From Prevotellaceae bacterium UBA1787 (GTDB lineage: Bacteria; Bacteroidota; Bacteroidia; Bacteroidales; Bacteroidaceae): a stretch of 9,195 nucleotides of DNA. The position numbers were made by a program, and so were the translations under genes. Shown one piece after another: positions 1 to 7,372 of this stretch (the first letter of the stretch is position 1; every line of letters begins with the position of its first letter). A model generated the notes under the pieces. The model searched no databases. It was not told the origin of the DNA and worked only from the letters and a program-made list of their open reading frames with translations. The stretch spans positions 1 through 9,195 of the forward strand of contig DCGD01000157.1 of the NCBI GenBank assembly GCA_002315195.1, in the 5' to 3' direction.

Positions 1-1894
1 GAGTTTGGAAGAGAGGTCCCATATCCACGTCGAAACCACAGTCCGCATAACCGGTTGCGACAACCTTGGCGCCACGGTCATGGCCATCCTGGCCCATCTT
101 GGCCACCATAATACGTGGACGACGTCCTTCGTTGCGAGCGAATTGCTCCGTTAGGCGACATGCTTCCTTGAAGTCATCGTCACCCTTGGTTTCTGCTGAA
201 TACACGTTGCTGATAGTTTTAACGATTGCTTTGTAACGTCCCACGACTTTTTCGCATGCGTATGAAATTTCTCCGAGCGTCGCACGAACCTGAGCGGCCT
301 TGACTGCGAGATCCAAAAGGTTCTCCTTGCTCTTCTTGCCGTCTGCGAACTCCTGAACACATGCCGTAATGGCGTCGAGCGCTTTCTGAACAGCCTCATT
401 GTCACGGGAGGCGCGGAGCTGCTTGATGTTTTCCGTCTGTTGGTTGCGAACGGCTGTATTGTCCACCTCGAGAATGTCGATGGGGTCTTCGTGTTCAAGA
501 CGATATTTGTTGACACCAACGATAACCTGCTTGCCGGTATCGATGCGGCTCTGCGTTCTTGCGGAAGCCTCTTCAATGCGCATCTTGGGCACACCGGTTT
601 CAATGGCCTTCGCCATGCCACCAAGTGACTCGATTTCCTGAATGTGCTCCCATGCCTTGGTTGCAATCTCGTTGGTGAGTTGCTCCACATAGTACGAACC
701 CGCCCATGGGTCTATTTCCTTGCATACCTGAGTTTCGTTCTGGATATAGATTTGGGTATTGCGCGCGATGCGGGCGGAGAAGTCGGTCGGCAAAGCGATG
801 GCTTCGTCAAGAGAATTGGTATGGAGTGACTGAGTATGTCCCAATACGGCGGCCATAGCCTCAACGCAAGTACGACCCACGTTGTTGAATGGATCCTGCT
901 CCGTCAGTGACCAGCCTGAGGTCTGTGAGTGCGTACGCAACATCATGGACTTGGGATTCTTCGCACCGAACGATTTCGTAATCTTTGCCCACAACATACG
1001 CGCGGCGCGCATCTTGGCAATTTCCATGAAATGGTTTACGCCGATTGCCCAGAAGAATGACAGACGGGGAGCAAAAGCGTCAATGTCGATGCCGGCATTG
1101 ATACCCGTGCGCAGATAGTCCATACCATCCGCCAACGTATAAGCCAATTCGATGTCCGCCGTTGCGCCTGCTTCCTGCATGTGGTAGCCGGAAATGGAAA
1201 TGGAATTGAACTTAGGCATCTTCTGAGAAGTAAACTCAAAGATGTCTGCGATGATCTTCATGGAGAATGAAGGTGGATAAATATAGGTGTTGCGAACCAT
1301 GAACTCCTTCAGGATGTCGTTTTGGATGGTACCCTGCATCACGTCCAACGTTGCGCCCTGTTCCAAACCGGCAACGATGTAGAAAGCCATGATAGGCAAT
1401 ACGGCACCGTTCATGGTCATGGAAACGGACATATCCTTCAAAGGAATGCCGGCGAAAAGCACCTTCATGTTCTCAACTGAACAGATGGACACGCCAGCCT
1501 TACCCACGTCGCCGATAACGCGTTCGTTGTCCGGATCGTACCCGCGGTGTGTCGGAAGGTCAAATGCCACTGAAAGACCCTTCTGACCACTTGCAAGGTT
1601 GCGACGGTAGAACGCATTGCTTTCTTCGGCCGTAGAGAAACCCGCATACTGACGGATGGTCCACGGACGGAATGGATACATCATTGAATACGGACCACGA
1701 AGGAATGGTGGAAGACCTGCCGCATAGCCGAGGTGCTCCATGTTTTCCATATCCTCGCGGGTGTAAACTGGCTGAATGTTGATTTGCTCCGGGGTTCGCC
1801 AGTCGGCAGTAATGTTGTTGTCCTTCTGCCACTGTTGTCCGTTCTCTTGCTGAGGAACGGCATTGATATCTATATTTTCAAAATTCTTTCTCAT
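1..1894 (-). CDS. mutB: methylmalonyl-CoA mutase large (catalytic) subunit, 3' end beyond window
   Basis: This is the catalytic subunit of the adenosylcobalamin-dependent, cytoplasmic mutase that interconverts succinyl-CoA and (R)-methylmalonyl-CoA in the succinate-propionate pathway. I translated 631 codons from the ATG at 1894 down to the window edge without a stop; the family is about 710-730 residues, so roughly 80 C-terminal residues are missing. The substrate-binding TIM-barrel domain covers about residues 30-510. It contains RQYAGFS (Tyr83), Arg201 in VRNTYIYPP, and the GYH motif (Tyr237, His238), which match Tyr89, Arg207, Tyr243 and His244 of the Propionibacterium enzyme. The cobalamin-binding domain starts near residue 590 and shows [10 protein letters not shown] with Lys599, Asp603 and His605; His605 is the expected lower cobalt ligand. 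The start is fixed by overlap with the mutA stop (ATGA), with a weak GGGA five bases upstream of it. The identification is secure; only the C-terminus is unseen. Confidence 0.97.
   Translation of the reverse strand, partial: MRKNFENIDINAVPQQENGQQWQKDNNITADWRTPEQINIQPVYTREDMENMEHLGYAAGLPPFLRGPYSMMYPFRPWTIRQYAGFSTAEESNAFYRRNLASGQKGLSVAFDLPTHRGYDPDNERVIGDVGKAGVSICSVENMKVLFAGIPLKDMSVSMTMNGAVLPIMAFYIVAGLEQGATLDVMQGTIQNDILKEFMVRNTYIYPPSFSMKIIADIFEFTSQKMPKFNSISISGYHMQEAGATADIELAYTLADGMDYLRTGINAGIDIDAFAPRLSFFWAIGVNHFMEIAKMRAARMLWAKITKSFGAKNPKSMMLRTHSQTSGWSLTEQDPFNNVGRTCVEAMAAVLGHTQSLHTNSLDEAIALPTDFSARIARNTQIYIQNETQVCKEIDPWAGSYYVEQLTNEIATKAWEHIQEIESLGGMAKAIETGVPKMRIEEASARTQSRIDTGKQVIVGVNKYRLEHEDPIDILEVDNTAVRNQQTENIKQLRASRDNEAVQKALDAITACVQEFADGKKSKENLLDLAVKAAQVRATLGEISYACEKVVGRYKAIVKTISNVYSAETKGDDDFKEACRLTEQFARNEGRRPRIMVAKMGQDGHDRGAKVVATGYADCGFDVDMGPLFQT
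1891..1894 (-). other. mutA stop / mutB start overlap (ATGA)
   Basis: Read on the minus strand, the four bases ATGA hold the mutB start (ATG) and the mutA stop (TGA). Such overlaps usually mean translational coupling, which would help the two subunits be made in equal amounts for the heterodimer. The coupling is an inference; the overlap is seen directly. Confidence 0.9.
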
Positions 1895-3744
1895 TTGATT
1901 CCCAATTTTGCGTTAATGTCTTTGAGTGTTTCCAATTGGTTTACGCGAACATGAATAAAGTATTCAATGCCGGCAGCCTTCAAGTCTTCGGTGCAAGCAG
2001 GATTGCCTGCAACAATGAAGAGCGCACGACCGTTCAAGGCCTGGTATGCGGGAACGCCGTATGTAGCATATTCCGCATCGCTGGAACAGAGCACTACGAT
2101 ATCCGCACCTGCCTGGACTGCGGCTTCCACGCCTTCTTCCACGGTATTGAAGCCAAGGTTGTCCTTCACCTCATAACCTGCAGCTGCAAGGAAATTGCAA
2201 CTGAACTGAGCGCGTGCTTGACGCCATTTCAAATCACCTATGGTAAGCATGAACGCAACGGGACGCTTCTCCGCACCTTCGGTCTGCAGACGGAGTGCTT
2301 CGAAATCGCTCGAAAGTCTCGCCATCTTCAAAGTGGGCAATTCAGCCTCTTCCTTGGCGGCGCAGCAGCACTTGCAGCAGCATGGTTTCTTGCCCTCACT
2401 CTTTTCCGTAAAGTTGGGGAACTTGTTGGGGCCAAGGATGAACTCGCGGCGCTGAGCGGCTTTCACGTGACGGTCATCGTTGGTTGCGTTGATGGCTGCC
2501 TGCACCTTGCCCGCCTTGACAACGGCGAGGAAACCCTCTTCCTTCTCTACGGAAAGGAAAAGTTTCCATGCTTCCGCACCCAGGGAACGGGTCAATTCTT
2601 CAATATAGTAGGAACCTGCGGCTACATCCACAATCTTTCCGAAATGATTTTCTTCCTTCAGCATCAACTGTTGGTTGCGTGCGATGCGCTCGCTGAATTC
2701 AGTTGGTTCTTCGTATGGTGTGTTGAACGCAGTAACAACGATGGCCTCAACGCCTGCCAAAGCGGAACTCATGGCTTCGGTCTGCGTGCGGAGCAGGTTC
2801 ACGTGGCTGTCAAACAACGTCTTGTTGTATTCCGTAGTGGTCGCCATAATATAAGTGTAGCACTCCTCCTCGGGAACGCCATATTCCTTGACAATCTTCG
2901 CCCACAACATGCGGAAAGCGCGGAACTTGGCTATCTCCATGAAATAGTTTGAACCTACACCCATGCTGAAACGGATGCGGCGCGCCGCCTCGCGAGGACA
3001 AACACCGGCTTCTGTCATCAACTGCATGTATTCGTTACCCCACGCCAAAGCATAACCACTTTCCTGGAAGCAGAAAGCACCGGCATTCTGAAGTACCAGG
3101 GACGAAACCGTGACACATGTGAGGTTCTTGTAGTCCTTGACGATTTCCACCATTTCCTTCAACTTGCCTGCACATTCGGTCAAATCCTTGCCTTTCAGGA
3201 GCATGCCGGCAATGGGGTCGAACTCGATACTGCCATGCACTCCCACCTTGCAAGCGCCTGCATTGTCGAAGAAGGCTACAACCGCCTTGGCCAATTCCAA
3301 TGCCGTGCAAGGACAGGTCTTGAAGTTAAGTTCCACAGCCTCAAGAGTGACACCGGCAAGCAGTTCCTTCAAGTAAGCCTCATTGGCATTGTCCTTGCAG
3401 ATTTGCAATCCGAGCGAATCAACACCGCGATCCAACAGAGCCAAAATCTTGGCGTTGGTTTCCTTGGCGTCTTCGCACTTCACGTTCTGACGAACAAACC
3501 AATTGTTGTCGTTCTTCTTGTTACCACGAACAAAAGGATACTTTCCAGGCAGTGCGGACATTGTCGGGAAATCCTTCACGTCCTCCAACTGGTAAAAAGG
3601 CTGTACTGAGAAACCTTCACTTGTACGCCATACCAACTTCTTATTGAAATCGGCGCCCTTCAAATCCACGGTGATTTTGTCCAACCATTCCTGGCGACTG
3701 ACGGGAGCGAAATCAGAAAAAAGTCTTTCTTTATTATTTTCCAT
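1891..3744 (-). CDS. mutA: methylmalonyl-CoA mutase small subunit
   Basis: This is the non-catalytic partner of the large subunit in the heterodimeric mutase; 617 residues, in the usual range for small subunits. It is a clear paralogue of MutB: residues 262-289 ([20 protein letters not shown] region) match MutB 286-306, and 349-385 (ERIARNQQ...[10 protein letters not shown]) match MutB 373-407. The C-terminal B12-like fold (about 495-617) lacks the DxHxxG cobalamin motif: where MutB has DGHDRG this protein has roughly KWRQAR (506-511), as expected of a subunit that does not bind cobalamin. An unusual feature is a cysteine cluster, CCCKCCC (455-461), in the charged linker between the barrel and the C-terminal domain. 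The start ATG at 3744 has no Shine-Dalgarno sequence, only an A/T-rich leader. A promoter-like element lies about 105 bases upstream. The gene is first in a two-gene operon with mutB. Confidence 0.96.
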   Translation of the reverse strand: MENNKERLFSDFAPVSRQEWLDKITVDLKGADFNKKLVWRTSEGFSVQPFYQLEDVKDFPTMSALPGKYPFVRGNKKNDNNWFVRQNVKCEDAKETNAKILALLDRGVDSLGLQICKDNANEAYLKELLAGVTLEAVELNFKTCPCTALELAKAVVAFFDNAGACKVGVHGSIEFDPIAGMLLKGKDLTECAGKLKEMVEIVKDYKNLTCVTVSSLVLQNAGAFCFQESGYALAWGNEYMQLMTEAGVCPREAARRIRFSMGVGSNYFMEIAKFRAFRMLWAKIVKEYGVPEEECYTYIMATTTEYNKTLFDSHVNLLRTQTEAMSSALAGVEAIVVTAFNTPYEEPTEFSERIARNQQLMLKEENHFGKIVDVAAGSYYIEELTRSLGAEAWKLFLSVEKEEGFLAVVKAGKVQAAINATNDDRHVKAAQRREFILGPNKFPNFTEKSEGKKPCCCKCCCAAKEEAELPTLKMARLSSDFEALRLQTEGAEKRPVAFMLTIGDLKWRQARAQFSCNFLAAAGYEVKDNLGFNTVEEGVEAAVQAGADIVVLCSSDAEYATYGVPAYQALNGRALFIVAGNPACTEDLKAAGIEYFIHVRVNQLETLKDINAKLGIK

Positions 3745-3787
3745 ATTTCTTTATAATAAAATAAATATTTTATAGTTCTCTGTTCTT

Positions 3788-3847
3788 ACCCAAATCTTTA
3801 TAAAAAACTTATTAAAAGCAAGTTATATTATATTCATGCATTTGGGT
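3788..3847 (-). repeat. inverted repeat in the mutAB leader / transcription start region
   Basis: ACCCAAAT (minus strand 3847-3840) is perfectly complementary to ATTTGGGT (3795-3788), with 44 bases between the arms. Inside lies a second small dyad, AACTT (3824-3820) and AAGTT (3810-3806), followed by a run of T. If both arms are in the RNA they could form a stem-loop in the leader; the outer upstream arm lies at or next to the predicted transcription start, so a DNA operator is also possible. An 8-base match can arise by chance in so AT-rich a region. Confidence 0.4.
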
Positions 3848-3848
3848 G

Positions 3849-3878
3849 CAAAATTAGCAATTTTATTTCTGTTATGAA
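3849..3878 (-). promoter_or_regulatory. probable mutAB promoter (Bacteroidetes type)
   Basis: On the minus strand TAATTTTG (3856-3849) matches the -7 consensus TAnnTTTG of the Bacteroidetes primary sigma factor. Upstream, after a 19-base spacer, is TTC (3878-3876), an imperfect match to the -33 TTG. Transcription would start around 3842-3846, leaving a leader of about 100 bases before mutA. The position between genes and the -7 match support it; the weak -33 element limits confidence. Confidence 0.6.
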
Positions 3879-3963
3879 CCTTTTTCCGCGTTTTTATTTG
3901 ATGCTGCAAGAAAGAGCGAAAGGCAAATGGACGCAAGAGGCAAAGTCTAAAGCCAAAAGCCAC

Positions 3964-5340
3964 TCATTTGCAGTCCTCTTGATAGTAATCGGGACGAACA
4001 TCCGGTTGAATGGTTTTAAGTTCCACGTTTTGGAACTCTACATTCGACGCATGACGGACATAAAAGCCCCATGCCGGAAGATTGCCCCACATCGTCGCCT
4101 CCGGATAACTTTTCTCGTTTTCTCCGGGAGCCTGGTTGAAGCCACCCTCCTTGACACCGCCCGCAAAACTGAAAGAGCTGTTGCTGATGAGGATGTTTTC
4201 CACCGGATGCCCCGGCATGCCCGTAATAGAACAGCCGACCGTGCCCGCGCCTATCGCCCTAATCCCATTGATGCTTACATTTCGGATGCAGCCGACATTT
4301 TTCACGGGTACATCCGGGGCGTATGCGCGCGCCCTATTGGACAAGCGGATGAAAAGAGGTGCCTGCGTGCCCTCTATCGTCACGTTTGAAATGTTGACTC
4401 CCTCCATAATGCCTCCGTCCGCTATTTCCAACGAGATCCCGCTGATGCCGCCAATGCGCCCGAACACCTTGTGCTCCGGCTTCTCAGATGGTTTGACGAT
4501 GCAATTTGAAATCACTATGTTCTTGAAACCTCCGTTGGTTTCCGTCCCCATTTTGATGCCGTTGCAATGGGATGATACCACGCAATTCACAATGGCGATG
4601 TTTTCGCACAAACGTGGAGAAGTGCTTTTCAGCGTAATGGCGTCATCGTCCGTGTCCATAATCAAGTCGGAAACCACCACGTTGCGACAACCGTCCAAGT
4701 CCAACCCGTCGTTGTTTTGAGTGGAACGGTTGAAGATGCGCAGTCCCGTCAGTCTTACATTTTCGCAAGCCAGGAAATGTTGCATCCAGCAACCGGAGTT
4801 TTTAAGCGACACATCCCTGACCGTCACATTTTCGCACTCGATGAAACGAATCAAGTGCGGTCGCGTGATTCCTTCATCCGTCTCCGCGGTTTTCTTGAAG
4901 AAACGTCCTTGTCCGTCAATGGTACCCTCACCACATATTCCCACATTCACCGCCTTTTCCGCATAAATCAATTGGATGGTCTTGCCACCGGTCCTGAACG
5001 ACTTGAAAGAGGGTTTTACGGCGATGTAATCCGCCACGTTGCGACTTCCCAAAAGCAGAGAACCAGGAGACAGGTAAAGTTGCACATTATCCTTCAAAAA
5101 AATGCTTCCCGTAAGAAAAGTGCCGGCTGGTACGATTACCCTGCCTCCACCGTTCCTCGCACAGTCATCAATGGCTTTCTGAATGGCTTTTGTACTCAAA
5201 AAAGTGGTATCGGATTTCGCACCATATTTCACAATGGAGTAGTCCGGTCCTTTGCGGCCATAAGCGGAAACGAAAAATAACGACATCATGCATAAAACGA
5301 CGATATTCTTCGAGAATTTGAAATAACTTTGTTTTGTCAT
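3964..5340 (-). CDS. exported glycoside hydrolase family 28 (polygalacturonase-like)
   Basis: A 458-residue secreted enzyme of the right-handed parallel beta-helix family GH28, which hydrolyses galacturonan or rhamnogalacturonan bonds in pectin. Residues 1-28 form a signal peptide (basic start, hydrophobic 12-25, likely cut after AYG); no lipobox cysteine is present. The N-terminal region 33-95 (IVKYGAKSDTT, GGGRVIVPAGTF) is typical of the family. Catalytic-region motifs are NNDGLD (Asp211) and DDDAI (Asp232, Asp233), as in classical GH28. The usual GHG histidine motif is replaced by CNG (259-261) within SSHCNGIKMGTET, a form I recognise from many Bacteroidetes GH28 proteins. The C-terminal YPEATMWGNLPAWGFYVRH (412-430) is also typical of that group. 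Repeated N-x-(V/I)-x-(I/V)-S turns reflect beta-helix rungs. It lies 219 bases upstream of mutA on the same strand, and is divergent from the transporter gene. The exact pectic substrate cannot be told. Confidence 0.9.
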   Translation of the reverse strand: MTKQSYFKFSKNIVVLCMMSLFFVSAYGRKGPDYSIVKYGAKSDTTFLSTKAIQKAIDDCARNGGGRVIVPAGTFLTGSIFLKDNVQLYLSPGSLLLGSRNVADYIAVKPSFKSFRTGGKTIQLIYAEKAVNVGICGEGTIDGQGRFFKKTAETDEGITRPHLIRFIECENVTVRDVSLKNSGCWMQHFLACENVRLTGLRIFNRSTQNNDGLDLDGCRNVVVSDLIMDTDDDAITLKSTSPRLCENIAIVNCVVSSHCNGIKMGTETNGGFKNIVISNCIVKPSEKPEHKVFGRIGGISGISLEIADGGIMEGVNISNVTIEGTQAPLFIRLSNRARAYAPDVPVKNVGCIRNVSINGIRAIGAGTVGCSITGMPGHPVENILISNSSFSFAGGVKEGGFNQAPGENEKSYPEATMWGNLPAWGFYVRHASNVEFQNVELKTIQPDVRPDYYQEDCK

Positions 5341-5365
5341 AATACACTCGTAATTGAAATGTAGG

Positions 5366-5373
5366 CAAATTTA
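5366..5373 (-). promoter_or_regulatory. possible -7 promoter element for the GH28 gene
   Basis: On the minus strand TAAATTTG fits the Bacteroidetes -7 consensus TAnnTTTG and lies 25 bases before the GH28 start codon. No convincing TTG -33 element is visible at 17-21 bases upstream, so recognition could need an activator or the match could be chance. Confidence 0.4.
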
Positions 5374-5469
5374 ACATTTATTATTGGCTAATGGGTCGCA
5401 TCCACCACATTTCATCCTTTTCTTACAACTTATGGGGTATCTTACTCTACTCTTCTTCCATATTTTTTG

Positions 5470-5477
5470 TAACTTTG
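5470..5477 (+). promoter_or_regulatory. probable -7 promoter element for the transporter gene
   Basis: TAACTTTG fits the TAnnTTTG consensus and is followed by CACCCG, an extension also seen (as CACCCA) at the mutAB promoter. It lies 28 bases before the transporter start, giving a short leader of about 20-25 bases. The -33 position is not a clear TTG. Confidence 0.5.
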
Positions 5478-5505
5478 CACCCGAAAATAAAATAAACTGA
5501 GTTTC

Positions 5506-7245
5506 ATGGATTGGTTGCTGCAATTATTTACAAATCTATCCTCACCCGCGCACGTTGTGTTTCTTTATGCCGCCGTCATAGTATTGGGCTACAAATTTGG
5601 AAAAATCAAGATCGGAGGTGTTTCATTGGGTACTACGTTTGTCCTCTTCATCGGCATTCTTGTGGGACATTTTTATAATTTCTTTGGACTCCACACCGCC
5701 GATGGTTACGCTTGTCCCGCTGATACGCTCAATTTCATCCAGAATTTCGGACTCATTCTCTTTGTTTATTGCATTGGTCTGCAAGTGGGACCGGGTTTCT
5801 TCTCTTCTTTCAAGGAAGGGGGAGTCAAATTGAATTTGCTCTCCGCAAGCATTGTCCTGTTGAACATAGCCGTCATGTTTGGATTGTATTTGCTTTTCTT
5901 CGACACGTCCAACCCCAAGAATCTCCCCATGATGGTCGGTGTTTTGTGTGGTGCGGTCACCAACACGCCGGGACTTGGAGCCGCCAACGAAACGCTTTCC
6001 GAACTCTTCATCAGCCATCCCGCCCTCAAAGAAGCCATGAGCGGAAATCAAATCGCCTCGGCATACGCTTGCGCCTATCCTCTTGGTGTCGTTGGCATGA
6101 TTGGCGCTACAATTTTCCTCCGATACTTCCTACGGATATCCTTGAAAAAGGAAGAGGAAGAGATAACAAAACTCCGCGAGGCAAATCCACACGCCCGTCC
6201 CCACCACATGACCATCATAGCCACCAACAAAGCACTCGAAGGAAAAAGCCTTTTCAACGTGGGCAGGTTTCTTGGCCGTACTTTCGTCTGCACGCGGATG
6301 GAACACAACGGAGTCATCACCCAGGCAAACAACGATACCTGCTTTTCCGTGGGTGACAAAATGCGCATCGTATGCGCGGAAGATGACGCCGAAGCCATCA
6401 CCGCCTTCCTCGGCGACCACATTGACATGGACTGGAACGAAGACCACTCTCCCATCGTCGCCAAACGCATCGTTATCACGCGCCAAGAAATTGAGGGTAA
6501 GACATTCGGTGACATGCACTTCAATTCTGTTTATGGTGTCAACATCACGCGTTTCACCCGTTCAGGCATGGACCTTTACGCCGACCGCAACCTTCGCCTT
6601 CAGATTGGCGACCGACTTATGGCGGTCGGCAGCGAAGAAAACATCACGCGCGTGTCCAATCTCGTCGGTAATTCCGAAAAAAACCTCACGCGTCCCAACA
6701 TAGCACCCATTTTCATTGGTATCATCATCGGCATCGTTTTGGGATCCTATCCTCTCTCAGTCTCCGGACTACCTTTTCCGGTTAAACTCGGAATTGCCGG
6801 CGGTCCGCTGATAACTGCCATTCTCATTGGACGTTTTGGCTACAAAATTCACCTTGTTTCATACACGACCACCAGCGTCAACCTTTTCATTCGTGAACTG
6901 GGACTCACCCTGTTCCTTGCCAGTGTGGGCATAAAGGCAGGAGCCGGCTTTTGGGACACCATTATTGCCGGAGATGGATTGAAATATGTGTGGACCGGCT
7001 TCATCATCACCGTCATTCCCATCCTTATCATCGGCATCATGGCGCGCCTGCGTTACAAACTCAACTATTTTACCTTGATGGGACTCATTGCAGGCTCCAA
7101 TACCGACCCACCATTACTCGGTTTCTCGAATGACTTGGCAGGCAATGACGCCCCCGCCGTCAGCTATTCCACGGTATATCCCTTGGCCATGTTCCTTCGC
7201 ATCCTGACCGCACAGCTCATCATACTTTTTTGCACACTAATGTAA
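5506..7245 (+). CDS. AspT/YidE/YbjL-family transporter with two RCK_C domains
   Basis: A complete 579-residue inner-membrane secondary transporter of the aspartate:alanine exchanger family (TC 2.A.81). The N-terminal membrane block has hydrophobic segments at about 14-28, 35-58, 80-95, 110-132, 140-160 and 185-210. A soluble central part (about 215-395) contains two RCK_C/TrkA_C-like domains (about 230-305 and 315-390; note GKSLFNVGRFLG and GKTFGDMHFN, followed by VGDKMRIV and IGDRLMAVG). The C-terminal membrane block runs from about 398 to 579. The two halves carry the duplicated family signature: GAVTNTPGLGAANE (149-162) and AGSNTDPPLLGFSND (529-543). Family members exchange amino or dicarboxylic acids (aspartate/alanine in Tetragenococcus; succinate export by SucE1 in Corynebacterium), but most, including YidE and YbjL, have no proven substrate. 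The start ATG has no Shine-Dalgarno sequence but follows a promoter element closely. It is transcribed divergently from the GH28 gene. Confidence 0.93.
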   Translation: MDWLLQLFTNLSSPAHVVFLYAAVIVLGYKFGKIKIGGVSLGTTFVLFIGILVGHFYNFFGLHTADGYACPADTLNFIQNFGLILFVYCIGLQVGPGFFSSFKEGGVKLNLLSASIVLLNIAVMFGLYLLFFDTSNPKNLPMMVGVLCGAVTNTPGLGAANETLSELFISHPALKEAMSGNQIASAYACAYPLGVVGMIGATIFLRYFLRISLKKEEEEITKLREANPHARPHHMTIIATNKALEGKSLFNVGRFLGRTFVCTRMEHNGVITQANNDTCFSVGDKMRIVCAEDDAEAITAFLGDHIDMDWNEDHSPIVAKRIVITRQEIEGKTFGDMHFNSVYGVNITRFTRSGMDLYADRNLRLQIGDRLMAVGSEENITRVSNLVGNSEKNLTRPNIAPIFIGIIIGIVLGSYPLSVSGLPFPVKLGIAGGPLITAILIGRFGYKIHLVSYTTTSVNLFIRELGLTLFLASVGIKAGAGFWDTIIAGDGLKYVWTGFIITVIPILIIGIMARLRYKLNYFTLMGLIAGSNTDPPLLGFSNDLAGNDAPAVSYSTVYPLAMFLRILTAQLIILFCTLM

Positions 7246-7302
7246 ACTTTATCCATCGGCACTCAATTTCCCTATTTCCTCTTCAATAAACTTTCCAAGT
7301 AG

Positions 7303-7333
7303 TTGCTTAATTTCAGACAAATGATTAATTTTG
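7303..7333 (+). promoter_or_regulatory. probable promoter of the GH32-like gene
   Basis: TTG (7303-7305) and TAATTTTG (7326-7333) are separated by 20 bases, a full match to the Bacteroidetes -33/-7 promoter pattern. Transcription would start near 7338-7342, about 30-35 bases before the start codon at 7373. This is the best promoter match of the window and implies that the gene is not merely co-transcribed with the transporter. No strong terminator hairpin is visible between the two genes. Confidence 0.65.
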
Positions 7334-7372
7334 CCATATAGCAAATTACAACATTCACTCAATTAAACATTT

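Larger units (their letters stand above)
3745..3963. other. intergenic region between the GH28 gene and mutA
   Basis: This 219-base gap is the longest gene-free stretch of the window. The mutA-proximal half is very AT-rich and holds the mutAB leader with its inverted repeat and promoter. The half next to the GH28 stop (about 3885-3963) is a purine-rich strand with short imperfect repeats of AAAGGCAAA / AAGCCAAAAGCC type. I see no convincing terminator hairpin for the GH28 gene and no cobalamin riboswitch. The open frame starting at 3874 on the plus strand is antisense to GH28 and not credible as a gene. Confidence 0.7.

Noticed and set aside
1936..2952. A 338-codon open frame on the plus strand
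   Set aside because: It lies wholly antisense to mutA, whose protein family is certain. The translation resembles no family I know and arises from codon bias of the opposite strand.
3745..3860. A cobalamin riboswitch before the B12-dependent mutase
   Set aside because: I searched the leader by eye for the conserved B12-box sequence and a multi-stem, GC-containing fold and found neither; the leader is short and very AT-rich.
3885..3963. A terminator or repeat element after the GH28 gene
   Set aside because: The short GGC/GCC pairs give stems of only about three pairs and the AAAGCC-type repeats are in the same orientation, so no stable hairpin forms.
4136..5280. Two consecutive plus-strand open frames of 194 and 187 codons
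   Set aside because: Both are antisense to the GH28 gene, which has a clear signal peptide and family motifs along its whole length.
5769..6356. A 195-codon open frame on the plus strand
   Set aside because: It is a +1-type shadow within the AspT-family transporter; its composition (rich in Arg, His, Ser) is typical of an out-of-frame translation.
7246..7302. A terminator after the transporter gene
   Set aside because: The stretch is pyrimidine-rich but has no GC-rich hairpin followed by a T run.
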